NCBI GenBank assembly: GCA_046712825.1
Contig: JBKKCR010000107.1
Location: 1 to 11,043, forward strand
Length of the DNA: 11,043 nt
DNA from: DATFGK01 sp046712825
GTDB taxonomy: Bacteria; Actinomycetota; AC-67
Direction of reading: 5' to 3'
The translations under genes and the position numbers were made by a program. How positions within the stretch are numbered: the stretch's first letter is position 1; every line of letters starts with the position of its first letter. A model generated the notes under the pieces. It was not told where the DNA came from. It made no database searches and saw nothing but the letters and a program-made list of their open reading frames with translations. Shown one piece after another: positions 1 to 7,188 of the stretch.

Positions 1-1641
1 GTCGAGCATGTCCCGGAACCCGCCGGGCCTGCCGAAGCGGCCGAGCAACGCCATGCCGTTGGCGATGACCGAGCCCTTGTACGACATCGCGCCGTCCCTC
101 GTCTCCGGCCTGAACTTGGCGTCCATAGCAGCCTTGAGCGTCGAGAACGTCTCCTCGTCGCCCATCTCGCGCGCGACCGCCGAGCACATGGCGTGCGGGG
201 CGATGTCGGAGATCTTGTAGTTGCCGACGTCGATCTTGTCCCAGCCGCGCAGCTCGATCGTGGGCTTACCGTCCTCGCCAGTCTTCACGAGCTCGTTCCG
301 CACCAGCGCCCACGTCCGCTGGGCGATGTCGGGCAGGCTCGCGCACAGGAACAGCGCGGTTCCCGCGTCGGCTTGGGTCGAGGTGAGCGATGGGATCGTC
401 ACGCCGAGCCGGCTCGAGCGGATGGCCGTGACGCGCCCGTCGGCGGTCAGGAACTCGACGTCGACCGCGTGCCGGTACGAGTCGATCATCTCCGCGGCGT
501 AGCCGGTCCCATGAAGCCGGTCGTTCACGAGCAGCGTGTTGATCCCGAACGCGTTGCACGCCGTGTAGATCCAGTTCGGCTCGCATGGGAACATCCCGAA
601 CGGCGAACGCTTGAAGTTCTCGTACACCGCTCCGACGATCGAGGAGTGGTCGTAGGAGAAGACCCTTCCTTCGTTCCAGCGGAACGCGATCGAGCCGGGA
701 GCGTCGTAGGTCTCGTCTCCCGTGTTCGACTCGTAGAGCCCGAGCATCAAACCCATATATCCCGAGAGCATGATGTTGTCCTTCGGGATCGGGTCGGGAT
801 TGGTGTCGAGGTTCCCCCACATGTTCTCGAGCCGCCAGTACTTCCACACGCGCTTGTCCTGCATCTTGGCGATCAGATTTCTCTGCGCCTCGGAGAGGTA
901 GCCGTGGAACGCGGGCGTACGCGTGTACTGCGCGAGCGCCAGCGCGTACTGGAGGAAGTTGATCTGATAGCGCACCGCCGCCGTCTGGAACTGATCGATG
1001 AAGGTGAACCCGTCGAACCGATCGAGCGGCTGGAGTGCCAGATCGAGCGCCCAGCGCTGCGCGGCGAGATCTTCGGCCGAGAGCTCGGGCCCGAGCTCCG
1101 GAACCGCCCCCGTGGAGCGCGGGAGTGCTTCGAGGTCCGCGAGGTATCGGTTGCGTTCGCGACCTCTCCGCTGCGCCGCGCGGAACGTCGCTTGCTGGCC
1201 GGCGAAGCTCAGCGCGAACGCCCCCGCCGCGATCGCCGGCACTCCCCACTCCGCCCATTCCCAGATACCGGTGTGGGTCCGCAGCGCCGCGAGCGCCGCG
1301 GCGCCGAGCCACACCAGCGGAGGAGCGAGGATGTTCCCCGTTCCGAACCAGGCGAAGAACGAGCCGAGGAGCGCCCCAACGGCCAGCACGAAGAAGACTG
1401 GATCCGAGGTGTAGAGGAATCCGCCTCCCGGGATCACCAGCCCGAGACCGAAGGCTTTCCATCCCGCCGACCCGTCGAGGATGACCGGAAGCATGCCGAG
1501 GGTCGCGACCGCCACGTAGACGGCGCCGGTTCTCCGGAGCCGTGCCGCGATGAGCGGCCCGTGCAGACGCGGCCTCTCGGGTATCAGGAAGACCGATGAA
1601 GCGGGACGGGTTTCCGGTGCGACGGCCTCTCGGAGCGCCAT
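1..1641 (-). CDS. Membrane-anchored linalool dehydratase/isomerase (Ldi)-family protein, 3' end outside window
   Basis: The frame is open for 547 codons from ATG 1641 to the window edge, so the C-terminus is missing. A GGGAGG ribosome site (1647-1652) sits six bases before the ATG. Residues about 40-150 hold roughly four hydrophobic segments. A soluble domain from about 190 on resembles Castellaniella defragrans Ldi as I recall it: KRVW (263-266), DNIM (288-291), GLY (301-303), SPFGMFPCEPNW (346-357), a second Cys nine residues after the first (C353, C362), NDRLHGTGY (373-381) and AREMGD near the end. In Ldi the paired cysteines line the active site of an alpha/alpha barrel that interconverts linalool, geraniol and myrcene. 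D210 and Y225 may match Ldi D39 and Y66, while the Ldi H129 position is Y295. The N-terminal membrane part recalls the linalool isomerase of Thauera linaloolentis. The family call is firm; the substrate is unknown and could be another tertiary or allylic alcohol. It is the last gene of the leftward operon seen here. Confidence 0.87.
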   Translation of the reverse strand, partial: MALREAVAPETRPASSVFLIPERPRLHGPLIAARLRRTGAVYVAVATLGMLPVILDGSAGWKAFGLGLVIPGGGFLYTSDPVFFVLAVGALLGSFFAWFGTGNILAPPLVWLGAAALAALRTHTGIWEWAEWGVPAIAAGAFALSFAGQQATFRAAQRRGRERNRYLADLEALPRSTGAVPELGPELSAEDLAAQRWALDLALQPLDRFDGFTFIDQFQTAAVRYQINFLQYALALAQYTRTPAFHGYLSEAQRNLIAKMQDKRVWKYWRLENMWGNLDTNPDPIPKDNIMLSGYMGLMLGLYESNTGDETYDAPGSIAFRWNEGRVFSYDHSSIVGAVYENFKRSPFGMFPCEPNWIYTACNAFGINTLLVNDRLHGTGYAAEMIDSYRHAVDVEFLTADGRVTAIRSSRLGVTIPSLTSTQADAGTALFLCASLPDIAQRTWALVRNELVKTGEDGKPTIELRGWDKIDVGNYKISDIAPHAMCSAVAREMGDEETFSTLKAAMDAKFRPETRDGAMSYKGSVIANGMALLGRFGRPGGFRDMLD

Positions 1642-1702
1642 GCGAGCCTCCCAGCTCGAGCCTTACCTCATCTGACCATGCGGGCCGCGCCAACTACAAG
1701 CG

Positions 1703-1822
1703 TCACGGCTTCTTCTTCCTTCGGAACAGCGAACCGATGCTCCGGAACCTCGCGCGCACCCACTTGGACGAGCCGGCGATCGCTCCGAACACCACACCGA
1801 CGTAGATGATCTCGTGGCTCAT
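1703..1822 (-). CDS. 39-residue single-pass membrane microprotein
   Basis: ATG 1822 follows the stop of the enoyl-CoA hydratase gene by three bases, and the frame closes with TGA at 1703-1705. Translation coupling is likely; an AGGGA lies about nine bases before the start, inside the end of the upstream gene. The product has a short polar start (MSHE), a hydrophobic stretch at about residues 5-18 (IIYVGVVFGAIAGS), then a strongly basic tail with ten or more Arg/Lys ending in RRKKKP. It looks like a small inner-membrane peptide with a cytoplasmic positive tail. No known family is recognised. It lies between the hydratase and the membrane-anchored Ldi protein, so a helper or stabilising role for that enzyme is a guess from position. 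The opposite view is that it is a chance frame in GC-rich DNA. The tight spacing and the clear membrane-plus-basic design argue against that. Confidence 0.6.
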   Translation of the reverse strand: MSHEIIYVGVVFGAIAGSSKWVRARFRSIGSLFRRKKKP

Positions 1823-1825
1823 CCG

Positions 1826-2590
1826 TCAACGTCCCTGCCAGACGGGTGCGCGCTTCTCGGTGAACGCGGCGATACCTTCCCAGACGTCCTGCGTCGCGGT
1901 GACCTCCGCGGCGCGTTCGAAGTTCCGCTTCCACGCTTCCTCTTCGGTCATCTCCAGCGACTCGATCATGAGCCGCTTCGACACCCGCACGGCCACCGGG
2001 GCGTTCTTGCAGATCCGCTCCGCGAGCGCGACCGCCTCGTCGAGCACCCGATCCGCAGGCACGACCCGGTTGACGAGCCCGAGCGCGAGCGCCCGCTGGG
2101 CGTCCACCGGGTCGCCGGTCATGGCGAACTCGAGCGCGATCGCGAGCGGGATCCGCTTGCCGAGCCGGATCAGCCCGCCGGCGGCGGCCATGAGACCGCG
2201 CTTCACCTCGGGGATGCCGAAGGTCGCGTGCTCGGCCGCGACCGCGAGGTCACAGGAGAGCACGATCTCGAACCCGCCGGCGAGCGCCGGGCCGTTGACC
2301 GCCGCGATCAGCGGCTTCGGGAAGAAGCGCTGTCCGATCCCGGCGAAGCCGCCGGGGGCTCCGATGATCCGCTCCGCGTCGGTTGCGATCGCCTTGAGGT
2401 CGACGCCGGCGCAGAAGGCCTTGTCTCCCGCTCCGGTGATCACGACGGCCCATACGGCGTCGTCGGCCTCGAGCTCGTCGAAGATCGCCGACAGCGCCCA
2501 CGCCGTATCGCCGTCGATCGCGTTCCGCGCCTCGGGCCGATCGAGGGTAACGATCTCGATGCGACCCCGACGTTCCCTGCGAACGCTCAT
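1826..2590 (-). CDS. Enoyl-CoA hydratase/isomerase (crotonase) family protein
   Basis: The 254-residue product has the usual length of a single-domain crotonase. It would add water across a 2-enoyl-CoA double bond, or isomerise it, in the cytoplasm. The oxyanion-hole segments are FCAGVDLK (59-66) and NGPALAGGFE (99-108). Both catalytic glutamates of the hydratase type are present: E108 in the GGFE segment and E128 in FGIPEVKRG (124-132). A true hydratase is therefore more likely than a one-glutamate isomerase or a decarboxylase. The basic C-terminal helix (KRLMIES, about 205-211) is also typical. AGGGGA lies just before the ATG. The gene starts 30 bases after the thiolase-like gene and its stop is three bases before the microprotein, so it belongs to the leftward operon. 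The chain length or branching of its substrate cannot be read from the sequence. Confidence 0.9.
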   Translation of the reverse strand: MSVRRERRGRIEIVTLDRPEARNAIDGDTAWALSAIFDELEADDAVWAVVITGAGDKAFCAGVDLKAIATDAERIIGAPGGFAGIGQRFFPKPLIAAVNGPALAGGFEIVLSCDLAVAAEHATFGIPEVKRGLMAAAGGLIRLGKRIPLAIALEFAMTGDPVDAQRALALGLVNRVVPADRVLDEAVALAERICKNAPVAVRVSKRLMIESLEMTEEEAWKRNFERAAEVTATQDVWEGIAAFTEKRAPVWQGR

Positions 2591-2620
2591 GCTTCCCCTC
2601 TCACTCCCCTGCCGCAGCGC

Positions 2621-4138
2621 TCAGACGAGGTCGAAGGTCGTCTGCCCTTCGGTGTTCGTCTCCACTTTGCCTTCGATCCCGATCGGTTCGGCGTCGGGGC
2701 GGATGAGCACCTCGAGCGCCGCGCGGTCGCCCTGCGGGGTGTTCGCGACGAAGCGCTCGCCGCTGCGCAAGCGTCCGACTACGATCCCGCTGGCCAGTTC
2801 CCCCGACCGGTCGTACACGACCGTGTACGTCTCGAGCGAGCCCGGCCCGTTCGGCTCGGACGCCAGAGACGGCGCCGGGAGCGCGTCGATCGCGCGTTGC
2901 CGCGCTTCGTCGTCGCCCACCGCGTAGCCGCCGGCCGGAGGCTCCTTCCCCATCAGCAGCGCGTGATGCTTCGTCACCAGACCGCCCTGGCCGTAGAGCA
3001 GCGCCGAGGAGCCGACGCCGCGCCGTAGCGCGCGCGTCATCGCCGCCGTCGCGTGCAGCATGTAGGCGTTTCCGGCGCCCCCGAAGAACGTCAGGCCTCC
3101 GGTTACGCTCATAGGCCGTGCTTGATCCAGGCCCAGATGCGTGGCAGCCATCTTCGGGACGCACGGGAAGCAGCTGTAGAGCTCGAGCAGGTCGATGTCC
3201 ACGATGCCGCCTTCGGTCAGGGCGAGCGCGTCGTCGAGCGTCGCTTCCATGGCCGGCGCGCGGTCGTACGAGACGCGTTCGAGGACGTCCATCGGATCGT
3301 CGGCCCCAGCCCCGCCCCACGGGTAGACCCAACGCTCCTCGGGCACGCCGAGCCGCCGCGCGGTGGCGGTGTCGGTCACGATCACGGCCGCGGCCTGGTT
3401 CACGAGCAGATAGGCGTTCATCAGCTTCGTGTACGGGTGCGCGATCATCCGGTTGTCGGGCGCCGGCGTCGCGATCTCGGCGGGCTCGCGAGGGGTCGGA
3501 TGCCACGCGGCCGGATTGCTCGCTGCGATCTTCGACATGTCCGACCACATCTGCGCGGACCAGCGCTGACTCTCGTCGAAGCTCAAACCCGCCGCCGCGC
3601 GGAACGCGTTCTCGTAGAGCGGATAGATCTGCGTCGGCCATTGGAGGCCGTGCCGGAAGGCAACAGGTGGGATCACGTCCTGCGCCTGGACCGGCTGATC
3701 CTCGGGCGGCGTCCAGGGAAGCGCCACGCCGGTGCGCATCGAGCGCTCGACCGAGCGGAACACGTCGCCGGCGCCGATCAGGGCGACCGTGCTCTCGCCG
3801 GCTGCGATGCGGGCGGCGGCGAGGTCGAGAAGCTTCGTCGGCCAGTTCCCGCCCCAATCGGTGTGCATCCGGTAGACGGGCTGGGCCCCGAGCCGGTCGG
3901 CGAGCATCGCCGGCAGATCCCGGTACACCCACGCGGCCACATTGACGATGAGGACGGTGTCGATCGCTTCGAGCAGCGCGCGTCCCGGCCCGGCGTCGTC
4001 GGCCGCGAGTCGCGCGGCGTCCTCGAGCAACGTGAGGGGCTCCTTGGCGTTCGCGAGGTCGTCGTCGTCGATGCGGTCGGCCAGGTCCCCGACCCCGACG
4101 ATGACGGGGACGGCTTCCCGATGCCGCCGGAGGGCCAC
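2621..4138 (-). CDS. Thiolase-like protein, TLP1 type (SCP2-thiolase related, no nucleophilic Cys)
   Basis: The 505-residue product has a thiolase fold followed by an extra C-terminal domain at about 435-500 with YTVVYDRSG (438-446) and GERFVANTP (460-468), the mark of mycobacterial-type TLP1 proteins. The place where a thiolase has its acyl-accepting Cys reads TDWGGNWPTKLL (93-104) and has no Cys. The C-terminal GHP loop is replaced by FFGGAGNAY (351-359). A SCFPC segment (322-326) takes the place of the HDCF-like motif of SCP2 thiolases. It therefore probably binds CoA esters but may not perform normal Claisen or thiolytic chemistry. GTG 4138 was chosen because it is the only start soon after the ligase stop (eight bases) and gives the family's length. 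The open frame runs on upstream to 5242, but that part is only the shadow of the ligase gene. Second gene of the leftward operon. Confidence 0.85.
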   Translation of the reverse strand: MALRRHREAVPVIVGVGDLADRIDDDDLANAKEPLTLLEDAARLAADDAGPGRALLEAIDTVLIVNVAAWVYRDLPAMLADRLGAQPVYRMHTDWGGNWPTKLLDLAAARIAAGESTVALIGAGDVFRSVERSMRTGVALPWTPPEDQPVQAQDVIPPVAFRHGLQWPTQIYPLYENAFRAAAGLSFDESQRWSAQMWSDMSKIAASNPAAWHPTPREPAEIATPAPDNRMIAHPYTKLMNAYLLVNQAAAVIVTDTATARRLGVPEERWVYPWGGAGADDPMDVLERVSYDRAPAMEATLDDALALTEGGIVDIDLLELYSCFPCVPKMAATHLGLDQARPMSVTGGLTFFGGAGNAYMLHATAAMTRALRRGVGSSALLYGQGGLVTKHHALLMGKEPPAGGYAVGDDEARQRAIDALPAPSLASEPNGPGSLETYTVVYDRSGELASGIVVGRLRSGERFVANTPQGDRAALEVLIRPDAEPIGIEGKVETNTEGQTTFDLV

Positions 4139-4146
4139 GCCGGCGC

Positions 4147-5616
4147 TCAGTCGCCCTTCGGGCGTTCGTCGATGATGCGGCGAGCTTTGAATTCGCGAGC
4201 CGGATCGTAGATCTCCGAGAGGTCGTCGAGGATCTCGACCTTCGGACGCATCTCGACGGCCATCAGCAAACGCTTCTTGAGCTCCCCAAGGCCCGACGAC
4301 TCCCACGAGGAGCGGTCGACGCTCGGCTCCAATCCCAAGCGCAGCCGCACGACTTCTTGTGAGTACGGGTCCGTGAGGTCTTCGAGGGTGACGATCATCT
4401 GATACTCGACGACGCCCGGCGTGTTCATCACGACATCGTGAACGAGCTGAGGATTCACCAGAGTTCCCTTGATCTTCAGCAGCTCCGACGTTCGTGAGAT
4501 GTGGGCGCTGCCGCTCGAGACGAGCAGCGATCCGCCGCCGCGCCCGCACCGATCGCAGCGTTCCCAGGTGATCGCGGAGATGTCTCCGAGCAAGTACCGC
4601 AACAGCGGCATCCCGCGCCGGTTCAGATGCGTCAGCGCGACGAGACCGGGTTGACCGTCGGGCACCCGTGCGTGCGTGTCCGGATCGAGGATCTCGAGGA
4701 ACACCTGATCGGGCGCCGCCGGGTGCAGCGGGCCGCCTTCGTAGCACGGCCCCCACGGGAGCCCTCCCTCGGTGAAGCCGTAGGTGCCGGTGATGAAGAC
4801 GTTCTCCGCGCCGCACTTCGCGAGGTTGGCGTGCATGTGATCGCGCATGCCTTTGGTGAGCACCTCGCCGCTCGCGATCACGACCTCGAGCGACGACAGA
4901 TCGCGGCCGTTCCCGGCCGCGTCGGCGAACATCCGGCGAAGGAAGCTGCCGATCCCGGCGAGGATCTCCGGTCGCTGCGACTCGATCATGCCGACGAGGG
5001 CCGCGGTGGAGCGCTGAACCGGGAACTCGTCGTGCGGGATCCCCGTGAACCCGTGCAGGAAGGCGATCCCGGCCGCGTTCGCGATCATGTTCCCGAACCC
5101 CGCGACGTGCGGGAGCGGGCTCAGCGGGAAGCCGGTGAGGAACAGGTCGCCGGGGATGTAGTAGCTGAGCTTCGCGTTCCGGATGCCCGCCTGCAGGATC
5201 CCGAAGTAGTCGTGGGTTGTGTACTCGTAGGGGGTCGGCCAACCCATCGTCGTTCCGGTCGTGTAGACGGTGGTGTAGGTGAGGTCGTAGAGGGTGCCCT
5301 GCGGGAATTTCAGGCGGAACGACTGCGGGTTCCCCATGAGGTCTTTCTTCGTGGTCACGGGCAGGTTCACGAGGTCGTCGACGGTCTTGATGGCTGCGGC
5401 GTCGATCGACTCACGCTCGAAGAGCTCGCGGTAGTGCGGGCTCGCTTCGGCCAGCCAGCCCATCTGCCGGCGCAGCAGCTCGTCCTGGCGATCGCGCAAG
5501 CGGTCGTCGGGCCAGAACGTCGGGTCCTCGGTGTCGGCCTTGTACGCGGGGATCCCGTCGATGAACGCCCGAACCGACTCGGGGGTTGGGTCGAGGAACG
5601 GTCGTTTCTGCGCCAT
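4147..5616 (-). CDS. Phenylacetate-CoA ligase (PaaK)-like AMP-dependent acyl-CoA ligase
   Basis: The 489-residue product is an adenylate-forming enzyme that would activate a carboxylic acid to its CoA thioester through an acyl-AMP. Visible landmarks are the phosphate loop YTTGTTMGWP (118-127), the A5-like motif YGFTEGG (279-285), YLLGD (341-345), a CDRCG pair (C354, C357) where many PaaK relatives carry cysteines, the hinge region SELLKIKG (377-384) and a C-terminal FKARRIID (476-483) whose K477 sits where PaaK proteins have the catalytic Lys. The length and lack of extra domains fit the PaaK group better than fatty-acyl-CoA synthetases. ATG 5616 is preferred over an in-frame TTG at 5676 because GGGAGG lies five bases before it and the predicted promoter lies over the TTG. 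First gene of the leftward operon. Its substrate may be a terpenoid, aromatic or branched acid; none can be assigned. Confidence 0.87.
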   Translation of the reverse strand: MAQKRPFLDPTPESVRAFIDGIPAYKADTEDPTFWPDDRLRDRQDELLRRQMGWLAEASPHYRELFERESIDAAAIKTVDDLVNLPVTTKKDLMGNPQSFRLKFPQGTLYDLTYTTVYTTGTTMGWPTPYEYTTHDYFGILQAGIRNAKLSYYIPGDLFLTGFPLSPLPHVAGFGNMIANAAGIAFLHGFTGIPHDEFPVQRSTAALVGMIESQRPEILAGIGSFLRRMFADAAGNGRDLSSLEVVIASGEVLTKGMRDHMHANLAKCGAENVFITGTYGFTEGGLPWGPCYEGGPLHPAAPDQVFLEILDPDTHARVPDGQPGLVALTHLNRRGMPLLRYLLGDISAITWERCDRCGRGGGSLLVSSGSAHISRTSELLKIKGTLVNPQLVHDVVMNTPGVVEYQMIVTLEDLTDPYSQEVVRLRLGLEPSVDRSSWESSGLGELKKRLLMAVEMRPKVEILDDLSEIYDPAREFKARRIIDERPKGD

Positions 5617-5621
5617 AGCCG

Positions 5622-5627
5622 CCTCCC
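5622..5627 (-). promoter_or_regulatory. Ribosome binding site that fixes the ligase start
   Basis: GGGAGG on the minus strand lies five bases before ATG 5616. No comparable site precedes the upstream TTG at 5676, so this site decides the start codon. Confidence 0.75.
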
Positions 5628-5656
5628 GCTCGCGCGCATTCCCGTTGGGGAGAATC

Positions 5657-5686
5657 AGTTTAATCAGTGAGCCCAAAGCCGAGCAA
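5657..5686 (-). promoter_or_regulatory. Candidate promoter for the leftward operon
   Basis: Read on the minus strand, TTGCTC (5686-5681) and TAAACT (5662-5657) are separated by 18 bases and resemble the -35 and -10 boxes of a vegetative sigma factor (4 of 6 in the -10). Transcription would start near 5650 and leave a leader of about 34 bases that carries the GGGAGG site. The lower GC here than in the flanking genes supports a control region. Not tested by any data. Confidence 0.45.
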
Positions 5687-5709
5687 GGGGCGAACGGACC
5701 CCTCGCGCT

Positions 5710-5738
5710 AGAAGTAGTTCACCTGGTTGACTATTTCT
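5710..5738. promoter_or_regulatory. 29-base palindromic operator candidate in the divergent control region
   Basis: Centred on T5724, 11 of 14 base pairs of the two arms are complementary. The core is TAGTnnACC-T-GGTnnACTA (5715-5733), with the outer arms AGAA (5710-5713) and TTCT (5735-5738). The right arm covers the -35 box TTGACT of the rightward promoter. The left edge lies 24 bases upstream of the -35 box of the leftward promoter. This is the size and position of a dimeric repressor site, for example of a TetR- or MarR-type regulator. The regulator itself is not evident in the window; the cut-off GntR gene at the right end is one candidate, but the half-sites do not look like the usual GntR/FadR consensus. 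Confidence 0.6.
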
Positions 5739-5756
5739 TTACGGCTCGTTTATCCT
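5727..5756 (+). promoter_or_regulatory. Candidate promoter for the rightward operon
   Basis: TTGACT (5727-5732, 5 of 6 to TTGACA) and TATCCT (5751-5756, 4 of 6 to TATAAT) are 18 bases apart. Transcription would begin near 5763, giving a leader of about 60 bases before the lipoprotein gene with AAGGAG at 5811-5816. The palindrome described at 5710-5738 overlaps the -35 box, so binding there would block this promoter. Confidence 0.55.
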
Positions 5757-5822
5757 CATCGTTGCCGCCGACGGCCACGGTCTCGGCAGGAGACCCGGCC
5801 CGGGCGAACGAAGGAGACGCCG

Positions 5823-7181
5823 ATGAAGCGGTCGAGGCTAACTGCGTTCCTCTTCCTGGGCGCCCTCTCTCTCGCATCGTGCGGCGGCACCTACCATCCG
5901 CCGACCGCGGATCAGGCGTTCGTCTCCACCGGACCGGGATCCCAGCCAACCGCGGTGGGGACGATCCCCGCGGGAGGCGGCCCGGCGATCGCCCCGACGA
6001 GCGGTCCCGGAGTTTCGGGGCCGGCGGCCGGTCCTAAGGTTCCACCGTCGAAGGTCGGCACCCAGACCGCCGTCCAAGGCGGCGTCATCAAGCTCGGCGG
6101 CGTGTTCCCGCTGACCGGCCCGATCGCCCCGGTCGGCCGCTCGTACTACGAAGGTCTCGCGTCGTACTTCTCGTACATCAACGAGCGCGGCGGGATCCAC
6201 GGCGCCAAGATCAAGTACATCGTCGAGGACGACCAGTTCGACCCGGCGCAGGGAAAGCGGAAGATCCAAAAGCTGATCGAAGAGGACAAGGTGTTCGCGA
6301 TCTCAGGCGTTCTCTCGCCGTTCACGATGATCGCAGCGCTCCCCGACATCCGGAAGTCCGGGACGCCCGCCGTCCCCGGAACGGGGACCGACGGGCGCGA
6401 GTACAACGAGAAGCTGATCTACAACACCTACGCGCCGTGTGAACGGCAGGTCCAAGGTCAGATGCAGGATGCGATGAAACGCCGAGGCTCCAAGCGGGTG
6501 GCCCTGCTCTACATCAACATCGACACCGCCCGGCTGTGCGCGGACGGCGCCGCCCGCGCGCTCGGCGCTCTCGGAGGAACGGTCACGTATCGGGGCGAGC
6601 TCCAAGCAGGCGGAGCCAATTGCTCTCCGCAGGTGCTGAACGCGCGGACGAGCAACGGCGGCGCCGACACCGTGTTCATGCTGACGGACAACCTCGGCGT
6701 GGTGAAGTGCGTCCAGGCGATGAACCAGCAGAACTGGAAGCCGCTGGTCAGCGTGACGGCGAACCTCGCCGACGACAAGGTGGTCGTGGAGGCGCTCGGT
6801 GGGCTCGCGGAGGGCATGCACACCGTGTCGCCCTTCACGGGGATCAACTCGCCGGAGTACGAGGCGCTGTGCGGCCCCGCGATGAACCGGTTCTTCCCCG
6901 ACGCGAACACCCAGTACTTCACGATCGTCGGGTGCACGGGGGCACATCTCTTCGTCACGGCCATGCGAGCCCTCGGCACCAACGTGACCCAAGCTCAGCT
7001 GGTCAAGTACCTGGAATCGGGGGTGAGCTTCTCGACCGGCGGGCTTTCTCCCGACTTCAATTTCAAGCCGAACGCCCATCCCGGTTATCTGCACATGCCC
7101 GTCGATCGGGTGCGCGCGCTCGAAGTGAAGGGCGGCAAGTGGGTCGTGGTCGGGTCGCTGTTCCACGGCATCCACGCATGA
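5823..7181 (+). CDS. Lipoprotein substrate-binding protein of a branched-chain amino-acid-type (LivK-like) ABC transporter
   Basis: The 452-residue product begins with a short lipoprotein signal: basic MKRSR, a hydrophobic core, and LSLASC with C20 as the lipid-bearing Cys. A Gly/Pro/Ala-rich linker (about 21-80) should hold the binding domain off the membrane. The domain starts at about 88 (VIKLGGVFPLTGP) and has the Peripla_BP_6 pattern, with YINERGGIHG and a VVEALGGLAEGM segment. Six further cysteines fall in three neighbouring pairs, which suggests disulfides outside the cell. ATG 5823 was chosen over an earlier in-frame ATG (5727) because of AAGGAG six bases upstream and the correct signal peptide. 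No permease or ATPase gene is in the window, so it is an orphan here. Relatives bind amino acids but also amides, aromatic acids and other small hydrophobic acids. First gene of the rightward operon. Confidence 0.88.
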   Translation: MKRSRLTAFLFLGALSLASCGGTYHPPTADQAFVSTGPGSQPTAVGTIPAGGGPAIAPTSGPGVSGPAAGPKVPPSKVGTQTAVQGGVIKLGGVFPLTGPIAPVGRSYYEGLASYFSYINERGGIHGAKIKYIVEDDQFDPAQGKRKIQKLIEEDKVFAISGVLSPFTMIAALPDIRKSGTPAVPGTGTDGREYNEKLIYNTYAPCERQVQGQMQDAMKRRGSKRVALLYINIDTARLCADGAARALGALGGTVTYRGELQAGGANCSPQVLNARTSNGGADTVFMLTDNLGVVKCVQAMNQQNWKPLVSVTANLADDKVVVEALGGLAEGMHTVSPFTGINSPEYEALCGPAMNRFFPDANTQYFTIVGCTGAHLFVTAMRALGTNVTQAQLVKYLESGVSFSTGGLSPDFNFKPNAHPGYLHMPVDRVRALEVKGGKWVVVGSLFHGIHA

Positions 7182-7188
7182 CGTCTCC

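Noticed and set aside
193..1599. Long plus-strand open frame of 468 codons and a 475-codon minus-strand frame (266-1693) across the Ldi gene
   Set aside because: Both are Arg/Pro/Gly-rich shadows caused by GC-rich codon use. The true frame (codons ending at position 1) shows the Ldi motifs and membrane segments but is cut by the window edge, so it lacks a stop here.
1814..3028. Plus-strand frame of 404 codons opposite the hydratase and thiolase-like genes
   Set aside because: Antisense shadow with no recognisable domain, lying against two well-supported genes.
4139..5242. N-terminal extension of the thiolase-like frame to 873 codons
   Set aside because: The extra part overlaps the ligase gene almost entirely and translates to low-complexity Arg-rich sequence. 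GTG 4138 gives the normal family length.
5617..5676. Longer ligase start at TTG 5676
   Set aside because: There is no ribosome site before it and it lies within the predicted promoter, while ATG 5616 has GGGAGG five bases upstream.
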